Assembly: GCF_014697545.1 (NCBI RefSeq)
Contig: NZ_JACJSA010000003.1
Location: 124,001 to 188,000 of the forward strand
Direction of reading: 5' to 3'
DNA from: Oscillatoria sp. FACHB-1407
GTDB taxonomy: Bacteria > Cyanobacteriota > Cyanobacteriia > Elainellales > Elainellaceae
DNA: 64,000 bases
This document shows, piece by piece, positions 1 to 8,518 of this stretch. The notes beneath the pieces are model-generated. The model did no database searches. It saw nothing but the letters and a program-made list of their open reading frames with translations, and had not been told where the DNA came from. Position numbers and translations under genes: made by a program. Position 1 is the stretch's first letter. Each line of letters begins with the position of its first letter.

Positions 1-1351
1 GCAAAATTACAACGGTGGAAACGGCTTTTTGCCATGTCATGCCTGGGAGCGTGACCTTCAGCAAAATGGTGCCGATCGCCCCTAGTAGCAGTGCAATCAG
101 CAATCCCAATGCCACTAACCGCCGAATTTGGCTTGCTTTAATCCACTGCCATGCTTGAGCAAAACGGCGTTTTATGCCACCACTGGAGAGGTCTTGGAGT
201 TGCTTCCAGAGATGCTGAAACTGGCTCTCGTCCGGCTCTTCAGGGGAGTTGGAGTGAGTGTTGGTTGTGTTTTCGACGATTTCAACGTAGGCGATCGTAT
301 CTCCGGCTTGCACTCGCGTATCGGGTTGCCATTGATAAAAAGCCCGTCGGGTTAGGGGAGTGGCAGATTCACTGGCGGCACGATAGCTGAGGAGACGATA
401 GCTCTTTTTGTTGAGCATCATGGCGGGAAACCCATCAAAGCGATAATCTCGTGGCTCTACTTGTTGTTCAACCACTTGTAGCCGACAATCGCCAATGTTA
501 AAAAAGCCGAGAATATCTGCCTGTAAGCCTGCCAGAGCAAAAGCGTTTGCGGGTAGTTCGGTCGGTTCAAAAGCGACAAAGTTACCCAACTGGTGTTTGA
601 GTAACTGATTCAAACTTTGCCGTGAGGAGCGAACCACCAGACGGATGTTGGGATTGAGCCGTCGAGCCGCGATCGCCGCTTCGATATTGTCGTTTTCGTT
701 GTTTGTCACCAACAAAATCGCTCGACAGTCCTGAATTCCTGCCTTCAGCAACACTTCATCGTTGCGGCAGTCTCCAATAATCAGGTCGTCTGCCAATAAA
801 CTCGTTAAATTTTCAACTTCCCAGTCTTGAGGTTGTACCCGGTCGATCGCCCGAATGTGAACGTCAAACTCGCGCAGGGCAAATTTCTTTAAGTTCAACA
901 GGCAATATTGCCCCAAACTGCCTAAACCGCAAATCAAGAATCGGTCAATCTGTTTACTTTCGGCAGGTTCACTGGCTTCTGTGGGTGGCGGTTCTGGTGG
1001 AGCAAGCAATTCTTCAGTGGATGGCTCCGCCGCAGGAGAGGGGGTTGTCTCTAGCAGATCTGCCAAATCAAGGGGATAGCTCCATAAAGGAACCGGATTG
1101 CCCAACGCATACCCAAACAGATTGATGGTGCGAATCGATTGTGGGTCGAGGGCGCGTACATACCGACTTAACAACTCGATCAAATAGCGACGATCTAACG
1201 GTTGGTCGGTGTAAAAGCCCACACTGAGACGACTGCCCTCGCGATCGACACTGACATTCACCCCCTCCGATTGCAACTGCTGGTTGAGCCAGGTCGCGAT
1301 CGCTTGGGGATTGCCCAGTCTTGCTAATTCCAGTACGTCGGGTTGCCTCAT
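1..1351 (-). CDS. RCK/TrkA-N domain ion-channel-like protein (C-terminal part outside window)
   Basis: Open frame of 450 codons that starts with ATG at 1351 and runs off the left edge. Residues 137-150 form a Rossmann NAD-binding motif (FLICGLGSLGQYC), followed by an RCK-type regulatory domain that includes DLIIGDCRNDEVL and LLVTNNENDN. A Pro/Glu-rich linker lies at about 105-133. A hydrophobic segment at about 411-431 leads towards the edge, where pore helices and perhaps a second RCK domain would be expected. In this family NAD(H) or nucleotide binding to RCK gates K+ or other cation flow across the membrane. The first 100 residues match nothing I recognise. It is the last visible gene of a minus-strand group with two solute-binding proteins. 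The RCK fold is well supported; the ion specificity is not visible. Confidence 0.82.
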   Translation of the reverse strand, partial: MRQPDVLELARLGNPQAIATWLNQQLQSEGVNVSVDREGSRLSVGFYTDQPLDRRYLIELLSRYVRALDPQSIRTINLFGYALGNPVPLWSYPLDLADLLETTPSPAAEPSTEELLAPPEPPPTEASEPAESKQIDRFLICGLGSLGQYCLLNLKKFALREFDVHIRAIDRVQPQDWEVENLTSLLADDLIIGDCRNDEVLLKAGIQDCRAILLVTNNENDNIEAAIAARRLNPNIRLVVRSSRQSLNQLLKHQLGNFVAFEPTELPANAFALAGLQADILGFFNIGDCRLQVVEQQVEPRDYRFDGFPAMMLNKKSYRLLSYRAASESATPLTRRAFYQWQPDTRVQAGDTIAYVEIVENTTNTHSNSPEEPDESQFQHLWKQLQDLSSGGIKRRFAQAWQWIKASQIRRLVALGLLIALLLGAIGTILLKVTLPGMTWQKAVSTVVIL

Positions 1352-1389
1352 GGTGGCAGGAGGTGGGGTTCAGACTAGTACAGTAAAAA

Positions 1390-1455
1390 ATAAGTTTTGA
1401 AAGGGGTGAAGGGGTGAAACCCCTTCTTGGGGGCGAAGCCCCCAAACCCCCTACA
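1390..1455. repeat. Paired G/C-rich inverted repeats between genes
   Basis: Two adjacent hairpins can form: AAGGGGT/ACCCCTT around a GAA loop, and TGGGGGC/GCCCCCA around a GAA loop. They lie between the stop of the solute-binding protein and the start of the RCK gene. They may form a terminator or processing site, or be a dispersed cyanobacterial hairpin repeat. Confidence 0.5.
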
Positions 1456-1479
1456 TTGAAGAACTTTGTGTTCGCAACA

Positions 1480-2673
1480 CTAGGATGCGCGTTGCCACAG
1501 GCGAATCACTTCTGTCAGCGTATCGCGATCGGGGATTGGCGTAACTCCCGGTGGGTCGATCCGTGCGCCGGGAATGTTTTGGCTCCAGGGGCTACCAGGG
1601 ACAGATCGCAGAGACGTGGAGCCATCCACCGGACGAAACCCGTACTGGACAAACACTGCCTGCTGTTCCGGTTGGGCTAAAAAGTCAAGAAAGCGGCGAG
1701 CCGCATCCGCCGTGCCACTATCTACGTTGCGACGGACGATCGCTCCTGTAGAGACGGTTTCAACGGTGGGGTCAATGTAATAGATCTGATAGGGTTGGCT
1801 CTGGGTTGTCGAGGATTGTTGCCAGCGATGGAGAGCAATGCTTTCATAGACGATCGCCACATCCGCATCGTTGGGGCCGCGTGTGATGAATTCTTGCAGC
1901 AACACGTCGGTCGAACGGGGAGGTTGATAGACCGATCGCTTCACTAACCCAAACAGAGAGGCGATCGCCGGATCATTATTCAAATTACCAGGACTGAGCG
2001 TACCGCCTGTTTTAGACTGTGCCCATAAACTCAAGGCTAACTGAGAACTATTAGAACGAGTCGGGTCAGTCATCACCAGGTCAAAACTACCGAAATCAAA
2101 GCCGTTGATGTCTCTCCAGTTGCCGATTTCCAAAGCTCGCTCTAACTTTCGCCACTGAAACTGCCCATCTGCAAACAAGAACTGACCCCGTTCTTCCCAG
2201 GCGATCGCCACGAGAACTGTTTTGGCAATGGGTCGTGGTGCATCATAAAACGCTTCATCGCCATTCTGGGCACGCCAGCGATCGCTCAACTCGGTAATTA
2301 AATCGCCACTCGCCGGAATCAACACCGTCGGCGTAAAGTCGTTTTTGTCATCAATGTAGTTGTTCACCACATCCTGAGAGCCTTGAAAGCGAAACTCCAG
2401 GTCAATTGATGGATTTTGTTGCTCAAACTTAGCTTCCAGTGTTGGCAAAACTTCCTGTAACTCAGTGCCACCAACCACGATGACTTTGCGCTGTAACCCC
2501 GGCACGGGGGCAAAGGTGATTGCCGACGCCAGGGCAATGATTCCCAGTGAAATCAGGAGCGATCGCCGTTTCATCCGTCGCTGCATCAGGGAACTCTGAC
2601 CCGATGAGCGTGCCAGTTGCCCCCCTGAAAACAGTGAAGTCAGAAATGGACGTTGTTTTTGGTTCTGCTTCAT
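1480..2673 (-). CDS. Membrane-anchored periplasmic solute-binding protein
   Basis: 397 residues. A basic stretch (RRMKRRS) is followed by one hydrophobic segment at about 38-57, so the protein is exported or membrane-anchored. No lipobox cysteine is seen. The mature part looks like a type 2 periplasmic binding protein: it starts KVIVVGGTELQEVLP and has PTRSNSSQLALSLW, which is typical of the sulfate/molybdate/phosphate-binding superfamily. The same PTRSNSG-type motif occurs in the SBP-vWA lipoprotein at 3925-5637, so the two are probably distant paralogues. No ABC permease or ATPase gene is adjacent, so a role other than classical uptake (sensing or envelope stress) is possible. The ligand cannot be read from sequence. 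Confidence 0.75.
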   Translation of the reverse strand: MKQNQKQRPFLTSLFSGGQLARSSGQSSLMQRRMKRRSLLISLGIIALASAITFAPVPGLQRKVIVVGGTELQEVLPTLEAKFEQQNPSIDLEFRFQGSQDVVNNYIDDKNDFTPTVLIPASGDLITELSDRWRAQNGDEAFYDAPRPIAKTVLVAIAWEERGQFLFADGQFQWRKLERALEIGNWRDINGFDFGSFDLVMTDPTRSNSSQLALSLWAQSKTGGTLSPGNLNNDPAIASLFGLVKRSVYQPPRSTDVLLQEFITRGPNDADVAIVYESIALHRWQQSSTTQSQPYQIYYIDPTVETVSTGAIVRRNVDSGTADAARRFLDFLAQPEQQAVFVQYGFRPVDGSTSLRSVPGSPWSQNIPGARIDPPGVTPIPDRDTLTEVIRLWQRAS

Positions 2674-2765
2674 GATGCGTTAAGTGTTGTCATCGTGAAT
2701 TGTTGTGCTTTGTCAGTTGTCATGAGTCAAGTGTCAATCGTCAATTGTTCATTGCCCATGTCTCT

Positions 2766-3044
2766 CCATCAACCATTGACCATCAACCATCAACCATTAA
2801 CCATCAACCATTAACCATCAACCATTAACCATTAACCATTGACCATTAACCATTGACCATTGACCATCAACCATCAACCATTAACCATCAACCATTGACC
2901 ATTAACCATCAACCATTAACCATCAACCATTAACCATTGACCATTAACCATTGACCATTAACCATCAACCATCAACCATTAACCATTGACCATCAACCAT
3001 TGACCATTAACCATCAACCATTGACCATTAACTATTCACCATTG
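2766..3044. repeat. Heptanucleotide tandem repeat (STRR type), about 40 units
   Basis: An almost uninterrupted run of 7-bp units CCATTAA, CCATCAA and CCATTGA fills the spacer between the coiled-coil gene and the solute-binding protein gene. Variation is almost confined to positions 5 and 6 of the unit. The flanking sequence (about 2700-2765) holds decayed variants such as GTCAATCGTCAATTG. This resembles the short tandemly repeated repetitive sequences known from filamentous cyanobacteria. Confidence 0.93.
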
Positions 3045-3051
3045 CCACACC

Positions 3052-3783
3052 TCATTGCCCTCCACTGGATACCAACAAATCCACGTTTTCTTGAGTAGCT
3101 CTCAACTCATCGCTGAGCGATCGCAACTCCATCGCCTCGGTTACATTGGTCAGGTCTGCCGTTCGCAGTCGGTTTTGCAACGCTTGCAACACCCCTGCCG
3201 CATCGAGAATCAGAGTTGAAAGGCTAACTACCTGTGCCTGTCGAGCGTCCTGCCCCTGGCGTGCCAGTTGGATATTATGCTCCAGGCTTGCTTCCAGTTT
3301 TACCAGTTGGCTGCGGGCTGCTCCAGAACTGTGTTCTACCTTCGCTTCAACCTCCTGCAATTGCTGCTGCAACTCCGTCACCGATAACAGCGAGTCCGAT
3401 CCGTGCATCCGACTCACCAGTTGGTCAATCTTGGCGGGTAACTCAGCTGTGCGATCGCAAGCATATTGTACGGTTGCTAGCAATTCGATCTGCCCAGAAG
3501 TCGTGAGTAAACGAGTTGCCTCCTCGCGAAACAGATTCGCCCGCTCTACCAGGGCGATCGCCTGTTGTCGCACCTCTTGCAATTCCCGTTCCAGTTCTGG
3601 GTTATCTAGTCCCAGTGTCTCCGGTTCTCTGGCTTTGAGCACCGCTGCCCCCACCGTTGCCACGACGATCGCCGTTGGCACCATCACCACCCGTGGCACA
3701 TTCACCACCCGCACTCCCACAACCAGGGCGATCGCTCCAATCAAAACAGCAAACGGATAGTAGAGGGGGTTAGCAAGGGGCAT
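3052..3783 (-). CDS. Two-TM coiled-coil protein of the SBP/vWA cluster
   Basis: 243 residues of unknown function. Two hydrophobic segments (about 8-27 and 31-48) form a hairpin in the membrane. The rest (about 57-240) is highly helical, rich in Glu, Gln, Leu and Ala with heptad spacing, and probably makes one or more coiled coils on one face of the membrane. The layout resembles XpaC-like proteins found next to TelA/vWA stress proteins, but I cannot confirm that family. It sits 141 bp downstream of the SBP-vWA lipoprotein gene on the same strand, so it is probably co-transcribed and may be a structural partner. Confidence 0.7.
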   Translation of the reverse strand: MPLANPLYYPFAVLIGAIALVVGVRVVNVPRVVMVPTAIVVATVGAAVLKAREPETLGLDNPELERELQEVRQQAIALVERANLFREEATRLLTTSGQIELLATVQYACDRTAELPAKIDQLVSRMHGSDSLLSVTELQQQLQEVEAKVEHSSGAARSQLVKLEASLEHNIQLARQGQDARQAQVVSLSTLILDAAGVLQALQNRLRTADLTNVTEAMELRSLSDELRATQENVDLLVSSGGQ

Positions 3784-3784
3784 A

Positions 3785-3925
3785 GGGAAGGATAAAGGAT
3801 GAATGATAAAGGATAAGAGGCAAACAACAGAAGAGAAGAAGGATGAACGATAAAGGAAAAAAGCTGAAGACAGGTTTTATGCTTAGACGAGTTTTATCCT
3901 TCAGCCTTTATCCTTCAGCCTTTCC
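3785..3925. repeat. GGATAAA/GGATGAA heptads in inverted arrangement
   Basis: About 3788-3862 contains repeated GGATAAA and GGATGAA units. About 3893-3925 contains TTTATCCTTCAGCC twice in the opposite orientation. The two arms can pair into an imperfect hairpin between the vWA gene and the coiled-coil gene. The same TTTATCCTTCA words recur at 6822-6895. Confidence 0.7.
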
Positions 3926-5637
3926 TAAAACTCTAGCTGCAAGTTTTCCAGGACACGAGAGATGGTATTGGGATCTCCGGCGGAATAGTAACCTCCTGTC
4001 ACCGTTGCAATTTGCTCTAACACGGCTGGGTCAAATTCGCCCTCTTCACCATATCCCACTGTAAAGAATGAGATGCGCTGGTCGCTGCCAAAGCCACTCC
4101 GCTCTAATTCAGCAATCAGTTGCTCTAACGGCATCGCCGACCCTGAATCAACTCCATCGGTTAGCAGCAATACCGCATTAATCGCATCGGGGCGGAGGTT
4201 CTGCACCAGCCAGTTACGACCATAGATGGCGGAGTCGTAGAGGGCTGTTCCCCCTTCGACCTGCAAACTGCTGATAAACTGCAATCCGCGATCGCGACCT
4301 TCTGGGGTGCCGTCAATCACAACTGGATCTCGAATCACCGAGTCAAAGTCAATTAGAGCAATGCGATCGTTAGCTCCCAGGCTGTTGATGTAGTTCTGCA
4401 AGGTATTCTGCACCGCAGGCATTTTGTTGTTTGACATTGAACCAGAGGAATCAACTACAACCACCACGAGAGAGGGCTTCTTGGCAATCTGCTCCCACGC
4501 TTGAATCATTGCCTCCGTCACCTCTGGTTGAGGTGGACGGTAGGAGTCATAGCGGGCTTGGGGGTCAACCCCAAACTCTGGGCTAAACTTTGCCCCCAGC
4601 GGCACCCCCGGCACTCCCGGTCGCAGCCCTAAATTAGTAGCAATCTGCTGGGTTTCTGGCGTTTGCAAAAAGGCGAGAATTTGCTCTGCGGCGGCACGTT
4701 CGTTGTCGCTGACCCATGGAGCGGCAGGCAAAATAGCCCGCATATTAGAGGTAAAGGTCGCCTTAGGATAAATCGCCTCAAAACGTTGCTGTCCTGCTTG
4801 CAATGAAGTGTTTGCCGCAATCACCGAAGACTCATACACTGATCCAACCGATGCCCAAAACGGTCCATTTTGCACCATTGCCTCTGCCAGGGAATTGGTG
4901 GAAACGCCATAGCGCGTGATTTTCTGTTGAATCGCCTTGATCTCATCGGTGTGTTGGCTGATATCTGCTGCGGTCAGCTGCTCCGGTCGCTTCCCAGAAA
5001 CGGCAGCATACTGAGCGACCAGCGTTTGCAATCCGGAGTTAGAGCGGGTTGGAGCCGTCTGCACGTAGTGAATTGTTAAGGCTGGACTCGTCGCATCCAA
5101 ATCACGGTGGGTTTTGGCTGTAACTAGTGCTTTGAACAAGTCATCAACTTTGCGTAACCCTGGTGCAAGATCCGCCTGTGTCATAAACACCATGGGACTT
5201 GTAGCAAGCAGAGGAGCATCCGTGATTTGAGGAATGTAGTTTTGCCCTGGAAACAGTTGCTCCATACGGGCAAGTAACAGACTGTGATAGATTTCTCCAT
5301 CTACTGAGAGCAGCGTTGGAAATGCTGGGTCATCCGCTGAGAGTGTTCCTGTTTTGAGTTGCTCGGCTAGAGACACCGTTCTCGTTACGACATCTCCGCT
5401 GCCTACAGCTTCACAAGTCATGTGAAATTGCTCACCATTTTCTAACTTGGGCTGCTGTTGATTAAATTGATTGGCAGATTGCTCACAAAAGTCGCCAAGA
5501 GCACTGCCGACTAACAGTTTGACTTCAAAGCCGGGAAGGTTACTGCCGCTATTATTGCCCCCGCAAGCGTTGAGCAAAACGACTAGACTGAATGCTGTGA
5601 ACAGACAAGCGATAAACCGTCGTAGCCTAGAATTCAT
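3925..5637 (-). CDS. Lipoprotein with solute-binding domain fused to von Willebrand A domain
   Basis: 570 residues. A signal peptide ends in a lipobox (LLNAC, Cys25), so this is an exported lipoprotein. Residues about 37-345 form a type 2 periplasmic-binding-protein domain, with the PTRSNSG motif near 197-202. After a short linker, residues about 388-565 form a vWA domain with a complete MIDAS metal site: DSSGS at 396-400, Thr464 in EGGTALYD, and Asp494 in LLTDGVD. vWA domains usually bind partner proteins through a metal ion, so ligand sensing could be coupled to protein assembly at the membrane. It is the first gene of the minus-strand cluster; the spacer at 5638-6049 holds its promoter. 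No transporter components are present nearby. Confidence 0.88.
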   Translation of the reverse strand: MNSRLRRFIACLFTAFSLVVLLNACGGNNSGSNLPGFEVKLLVGSALGDFCEQSANQFNQQQPKLENGEQFHMTCEAVGSGDVVTRTVSLAEQLKTGTLSADDPAFPTLLSVDGEIYHSLLLARMEQLFPGQNYIPQITDAPLLATSPMVFMTQADLAPGLRKVDDLFKALVTAKTHRDLDATSPALTIHYVQTAPTRSNSGLQTLVAQYAAVSGKRPEQLTAADISQHTDEIKAIQQKITRYGVSTNSLAEAMVQNGPFWASVGSVYESSVIAANTSLQAGQQRFEAIYPKATFTSNMRAILPAAPWVSDNERAAAEQILAFLQTPETQQIATNLGLRPGVPGVPLGAKFSPEFGVDPQARYDSYRPPQPEVTEAMIQAWEQIAKKPSLVVVVVDSSGSMSNNKMPAVQNTLQNYINSLGANDRIALIDFDSVIRDPVVIDGTPEGRDRGLQFISSLQVEGGTALYDSAIYGRNWLVQNLRPDAINAVLLLTDGVDSGSAMPLEQLIAELERSGFGSDQRISFFTVGYGEEGEFDPAVLEQIATVTGGYYSAGDPNTISRVLENLQLEF

Positions 5638-6049
5638 AGTTCGCTGGTGTTTGAATCTGAATCAGAGTAGCCTCTGAATGCCTTGAGAGAATGGACTGAG
5701 TTGAGGTGATGAGCAGCAGTCTCATTGGGTCGGTGCTGATGAAGCTAGCGATTCTAACCCTGATGGTCTTGTTTTCAACCTAGCTCAGAACCATTAAGGT
5801 GTCGTTAATGTGAGAAGACTGAGTCGCGATCGCCCCTCTACTTCGTGATTTCAACTTACCCATTTCCTATTCCGGAATAGCATCTATCAGGGATGTCACA
5901 ACCCTTCATAAATGCGATGATTCAACCACCTTGGATTTTGAATCTCAAGAATCATTAATAAACCCTTAATAGTTGCTTATTCTTGGCTTAACTCTTTTAG
6001 TCAAATTGCCCTCCTAAGATACTGGCAACATCGGTATTTCTAAACAATC
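5638..6049. other. Divergent intergenic region with a 14-bp palindrome
   Basis: No gene seen. The region must hold promoters for the minus-strand vWA cluster and the plus-strand phosphonatase-like operon. It contains one HIP1 site and a perfect 14-bp palindrome, CTATTCCGGAATAG, at 5867-5880, about 170 bp before the HAD gene. The part nearest that gene is AT-rich. Confidence 0.6.
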
Positions 6050-6781
6050 ATGCCCCGGATTCAACTTGTAGTTTGTGATATGGCAGGCACCACTGTTCAA
6101 GATCAACAGGAGGTCGAGCGTTGCTTTCTTGCAGCTGCCGATCGCACTGGATTAGAGATTCGTTCTGAGCAACTACTTGCCATGATGGGGTTATCAAAAA
6201 AATGGGTATTTGAGACTCTCTGGGCAGAGCAGATTGGCTCTGATCATCCCAGTTATAACGCGCAAGTAGAAGCGTCATTTGCCCAATTCAAGACTTTATT
6301 AGAAGACCACTACAGTACGCAGCATGTCCTCCCAACGGAGGGGTGTCTGGAACTATTTACATGGCTTAAGCACCAGGGCATCAAAATTGCGTTGACCACG
6401 GGGTTTTATCGTCAAGTCACTAACATTATTTTGCAGCGGTTAGGGTGGCATGAAGGATTAAACGAAAACTATGTTGGCAATGAACAATCCATCATCCAGG
6501 CTTCCATCACTCCCTCAGAAATCTTTGCAGAAGAGGGTAGACCTGCCCCCTTCATGATTCAAAAAGCGATGTATCGATTGGGCATTACTGACTCTAAGTG
6601 TGTGGTCAATATTGGTGATACTCCTGCTGATTTAAAGTCAGGGATCAATGCCAACTGTCTCTTTTCGTGGGGAGTTACTAATGGCACGCATACCCGTGAA
6701 CAGCTAGCAGAACATCCCAATGATGGTTTGTTTGACTCTCTGTTAGATATCCAGAAGAAGCTAACAAATCTCTCTTTGTGA
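6050..6781 (+). CDS. Phosphonatase-like HAD-family hydrolase
   Basis: 243 residues, HAD superfamily. Motif I is DMAGTT with nucleophile Asp10. As in phosphonoacetaldehyde hydrolase, the second Asp of the usual DxD is Ala12. Lys50 in MGLSK lies where the Schiff-base lysine of PhnX is found. Motif II is TTGF (near residue 120), and the C-terminal acidic motif is IGDTPADLKSG. This points to cleavage of a C-P bond or a phosphate ester of a small aldehyde-like substrate. A FAD oxidoreductase of the type found in phosphonate gene clusters follows 159 bp downstream on the same strand, which supports the assignment. The exact substrate is inferred. Confidence 0.85.
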   Translation: MPRIQLVVCDMAGTTVQDQQEVERCFLAAADRTGLEIRSEQLLAMMGLSKKWVFETLWAEQIGSDHPSYNAQVEASFAQFKTLLEDHYSTQHVLPTEGCLELFTWLKHQGIKIALTTGFYRQVTNIILQRLGWHEGLNENYVGNEQSIIQASITPSEIFAEEGRPAPFMIQKAMYRLGITDSKCVVNIGDTPADLKSGINANCLFSWGVTNGTHTREQLAEHPNDGLFDSLLDIQKKLTNLSL

Positions 6782-6821
6782 TCCAAGTGAAGCATTTGTC
6801 TTCTGAACCATCAGTCTTTTC

Positions 6822-6912
6822 TACCTTTTCATTCTTTTTATCCTTCATTTTTTATTGTTTATCCTTCATTTTTTATTGTTTATCCCTCTTTTATTGCTTC
6901 TATCTCTTTTCA
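6822..6912. repeat. T-rich 21-bp tandem repeat
   Basis: The unit GTTTATCCTTCATTTTTTATT is present about twice and followed by decayed variants. It fills the spacer between the HAD gene and the oxidoreductase gene. The unit is three heptads long and shares TTTATCCTTCA with the repeat at 3893-3925. Confidence 0.75.
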
Positions 6913-6940
6913 CGTTTCACTTTTCATCTTTCGTTCTTTT

Positions 6941-8083
6941 ATGACCCACTCAGACGTAATCATTATTGGTGCTGGAATCGTTGGTTTAGCCCATGCGCTT
7001 GCGGCTGCCAAACGAGGTTTTAAGGTAGTGGTATTTGAGCGCAGCAGCTATGCGGTTGGTGCTTCAGTTCGCAATTTCGGCATGATTTGGCCCATTGGTC
7101 AGCCCGTCGGTCAACTGCGCGATCGCGCTCTGACGGCTCGTGCCATCTGGAAGGAAGTAGCAGCTCAAGCCAACTTTGCGATCGACCCCTGCGGTTCGCT
7201 GCATTTAGCCTACCGCCCTGATGAAATGGTGGTTTTAGAAGAGTTTGTGGCGACAACCCCGATCGAGGATGGTTCGTTGCGGTTATTAACAGCGGCGGAG
7301 GTGGCAGACAAAAGCCCTGCGGCGGTGACGAATGGGCTATTGGGGGCACTGTGGAGTGCAACGGAAATGACCGTTGACCCCAGAGAGGCAATTCGCAAGT
7401 TGCCTCCGTTTTTGGCACAAACCTATGGAGTGGAGTTCCACTTTGACACCGCAGTTACGGCAATCGAGCACCCCAAGGTGATGGCGGGAGGCAAAGTCTG
7501 GACAGGCGATCGCATCTTTGTCTGTAGTGGAGCTGATTTTGAAACCCTCTATCCGGCTCTCTACGCCACTAGCGGCATGACCAAAGTCAAGCTGCAAATG
7601 ATGCGGACGGCTCCCCAGTCAAATCATTGGCGATTGGGTCCATCGCTGTGTGGCGGGTTAACCCTGACCCACTACGCTTCCTTTGCCCATTGCCCCTCCC
7701 TGCCCACCCTCAAAACCCGCATTGAGACGGAAACGCCTCACTTTCCCAAATGGGGAATTCACGTCATGGTGTCTCAAAATGCTAGCGGCGAACTGGTCAT
7801 TGGGGATTCCCATGAATACGGCTTGACTCACGACCCCTTTGATCGGTCAGAGATTAACCAGTACATTCTTGATTATCTGCATGGGTTTGCTCAGGCACCC
7901 TCCTTTGAGATTGCCGAAACCTGGCATGGCATTTATGCCAAACTACCGGGAAAAACAGAGTGGATTGCCCACCCTCAAGCGGGTGTAACGGTGGTGAATG
8001 CCCTCAGTGGAGCCGGGATGACGCTGTCATTTGGCTTAGCCGAAGAGGTAATGGAGGTAGAGCCTCAGGCAGGTAGAGGGTAA
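6941..8083 (+). CDS. FAD-dependent oxidoreductase (HpnW/TIGR03364-like)
   Basis: 380 residues of the DAAO/glycine-oxidase type. The N-terminus has the dinucleotide motif IIIGAGIVGLAHALAA followed by VVVFERS for ribose binding. A second FAD contact is in GVTVVNALSGAGMTLSFG near the C-terminus. NFGMIWP near residue 45 and DSHEYG near residue 284 are further landmarks of this subfamily. Members of this group sit in phosphonate gene clusters and are thought to oxidise an (N-methyl)aminophosphonate to an aldehyde. The product would be the kind of substrate the upstream PhnX-like hydrolase acts on. No transporter or AEP transaminase gene is present in the window, so the pair may rely on genes elsewhere. 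Confidence 0.82.
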   Translation: MTHSDVIIIGAGIVGLAHALAAAKRGFKVVVFERSSYAVGASVRNFGMIWPIGQPVGQLRDRALTARAIWKEVAAQANFAIDPCGSLHLAYRPDEMVVLEEFVATTPIEDGSLRLLTAAEVADKSPAAVTNGLLGALWSATEMTVDPREAIRKLPPFLAQTYGVEFHFDTAVTAIEHPKVMAGGKVWTGDRIFVCSGADFETLYPALYATSGMTKVKLQMMRTAPQSNHWRLGPSLCGGLTLTHYASFAHCPSLPTLKTRIETETPHFPKWGIHVMVSQNASGELVIGDSHEYGLTHDPFDRSEINQYILDYLHGFAQAPSFEIAETWHGIYAKLPGKTEWIAHPQAGVTVVNALSGAGMTLSFGLAEEVMEVEPQAGRG

Positions 8084-8518
8084 AGGGCACCTCTCTCATG
8101 AGGAGGTCTGGAGTTTAATCTTGATTTCGGCTTTATAGCGACTGTCGAGACAGTTCATACAAAGGGGTGTGAGCCGGAGTTCCACCCCCGCACCCCGTCC
8201 TGACCAATCCCTCGGTTGCTATAGATGGAACTATAAAGTGTGATCAATATCGCAGGCGCAGCTGTGATTTGAGATTAGGATAAGCTCAGGGTGAAATTTC
8301 TCACGGCGGAAACTGAGTAGAGAATGGTGAAGCTAAGTTTAGCCTTAGCGGGTTTCCCGATAAACTGGCAAAAGAACGACTAGGCTAATCGATACCGCAC
8401 CTGTTTTGCTGAGTAGCGGCCCTCCGATTGGATTCCGGGCATTCTGGTTTTGCTTTGTCAAAGCTACAGTTTGCCAAAACGGCTGCTCGTACTTGCCCTG
8501 CTGCGGTCAGATATTTGA
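8084..8518. other. Gene-free spacer with a dispersed repeat copy
   Basis: No coding sequence supported. Positions about 8155-8205 hold a short copy of an element found again at 31983-32043 (inverted) and 45768-45840. The rest, rich in short imperfect inverted repeats, should include the promoter of the sensor kinase at 8519. Confidence 0.6.
8155..8205 (+). repeat. Dispersed repeat, copy 1 (short form)
   Basis: It contains AAGGGGTGTGAGCC and ends TTCCACCCCCGCACCCCG then TCCTGACC. It matches the copy at 45768-45840 except that the central G/C hairpin is missing. Confidence 0.65.

Noticed and set aside
1068-1445. 125-codon minus-strand open frame
   Set aside because: It overlaps the start of the RCK gene in another frame and is Ser/Cys/Arg-rich shadow sequence.
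3146-3760. 204-codon plus-strand open frame rich in Ser, Cys and Thr
   Set aside because: Mirror frame of the coiled-coil gene; composition is typical of antisense reading and no ribosome site is seen.
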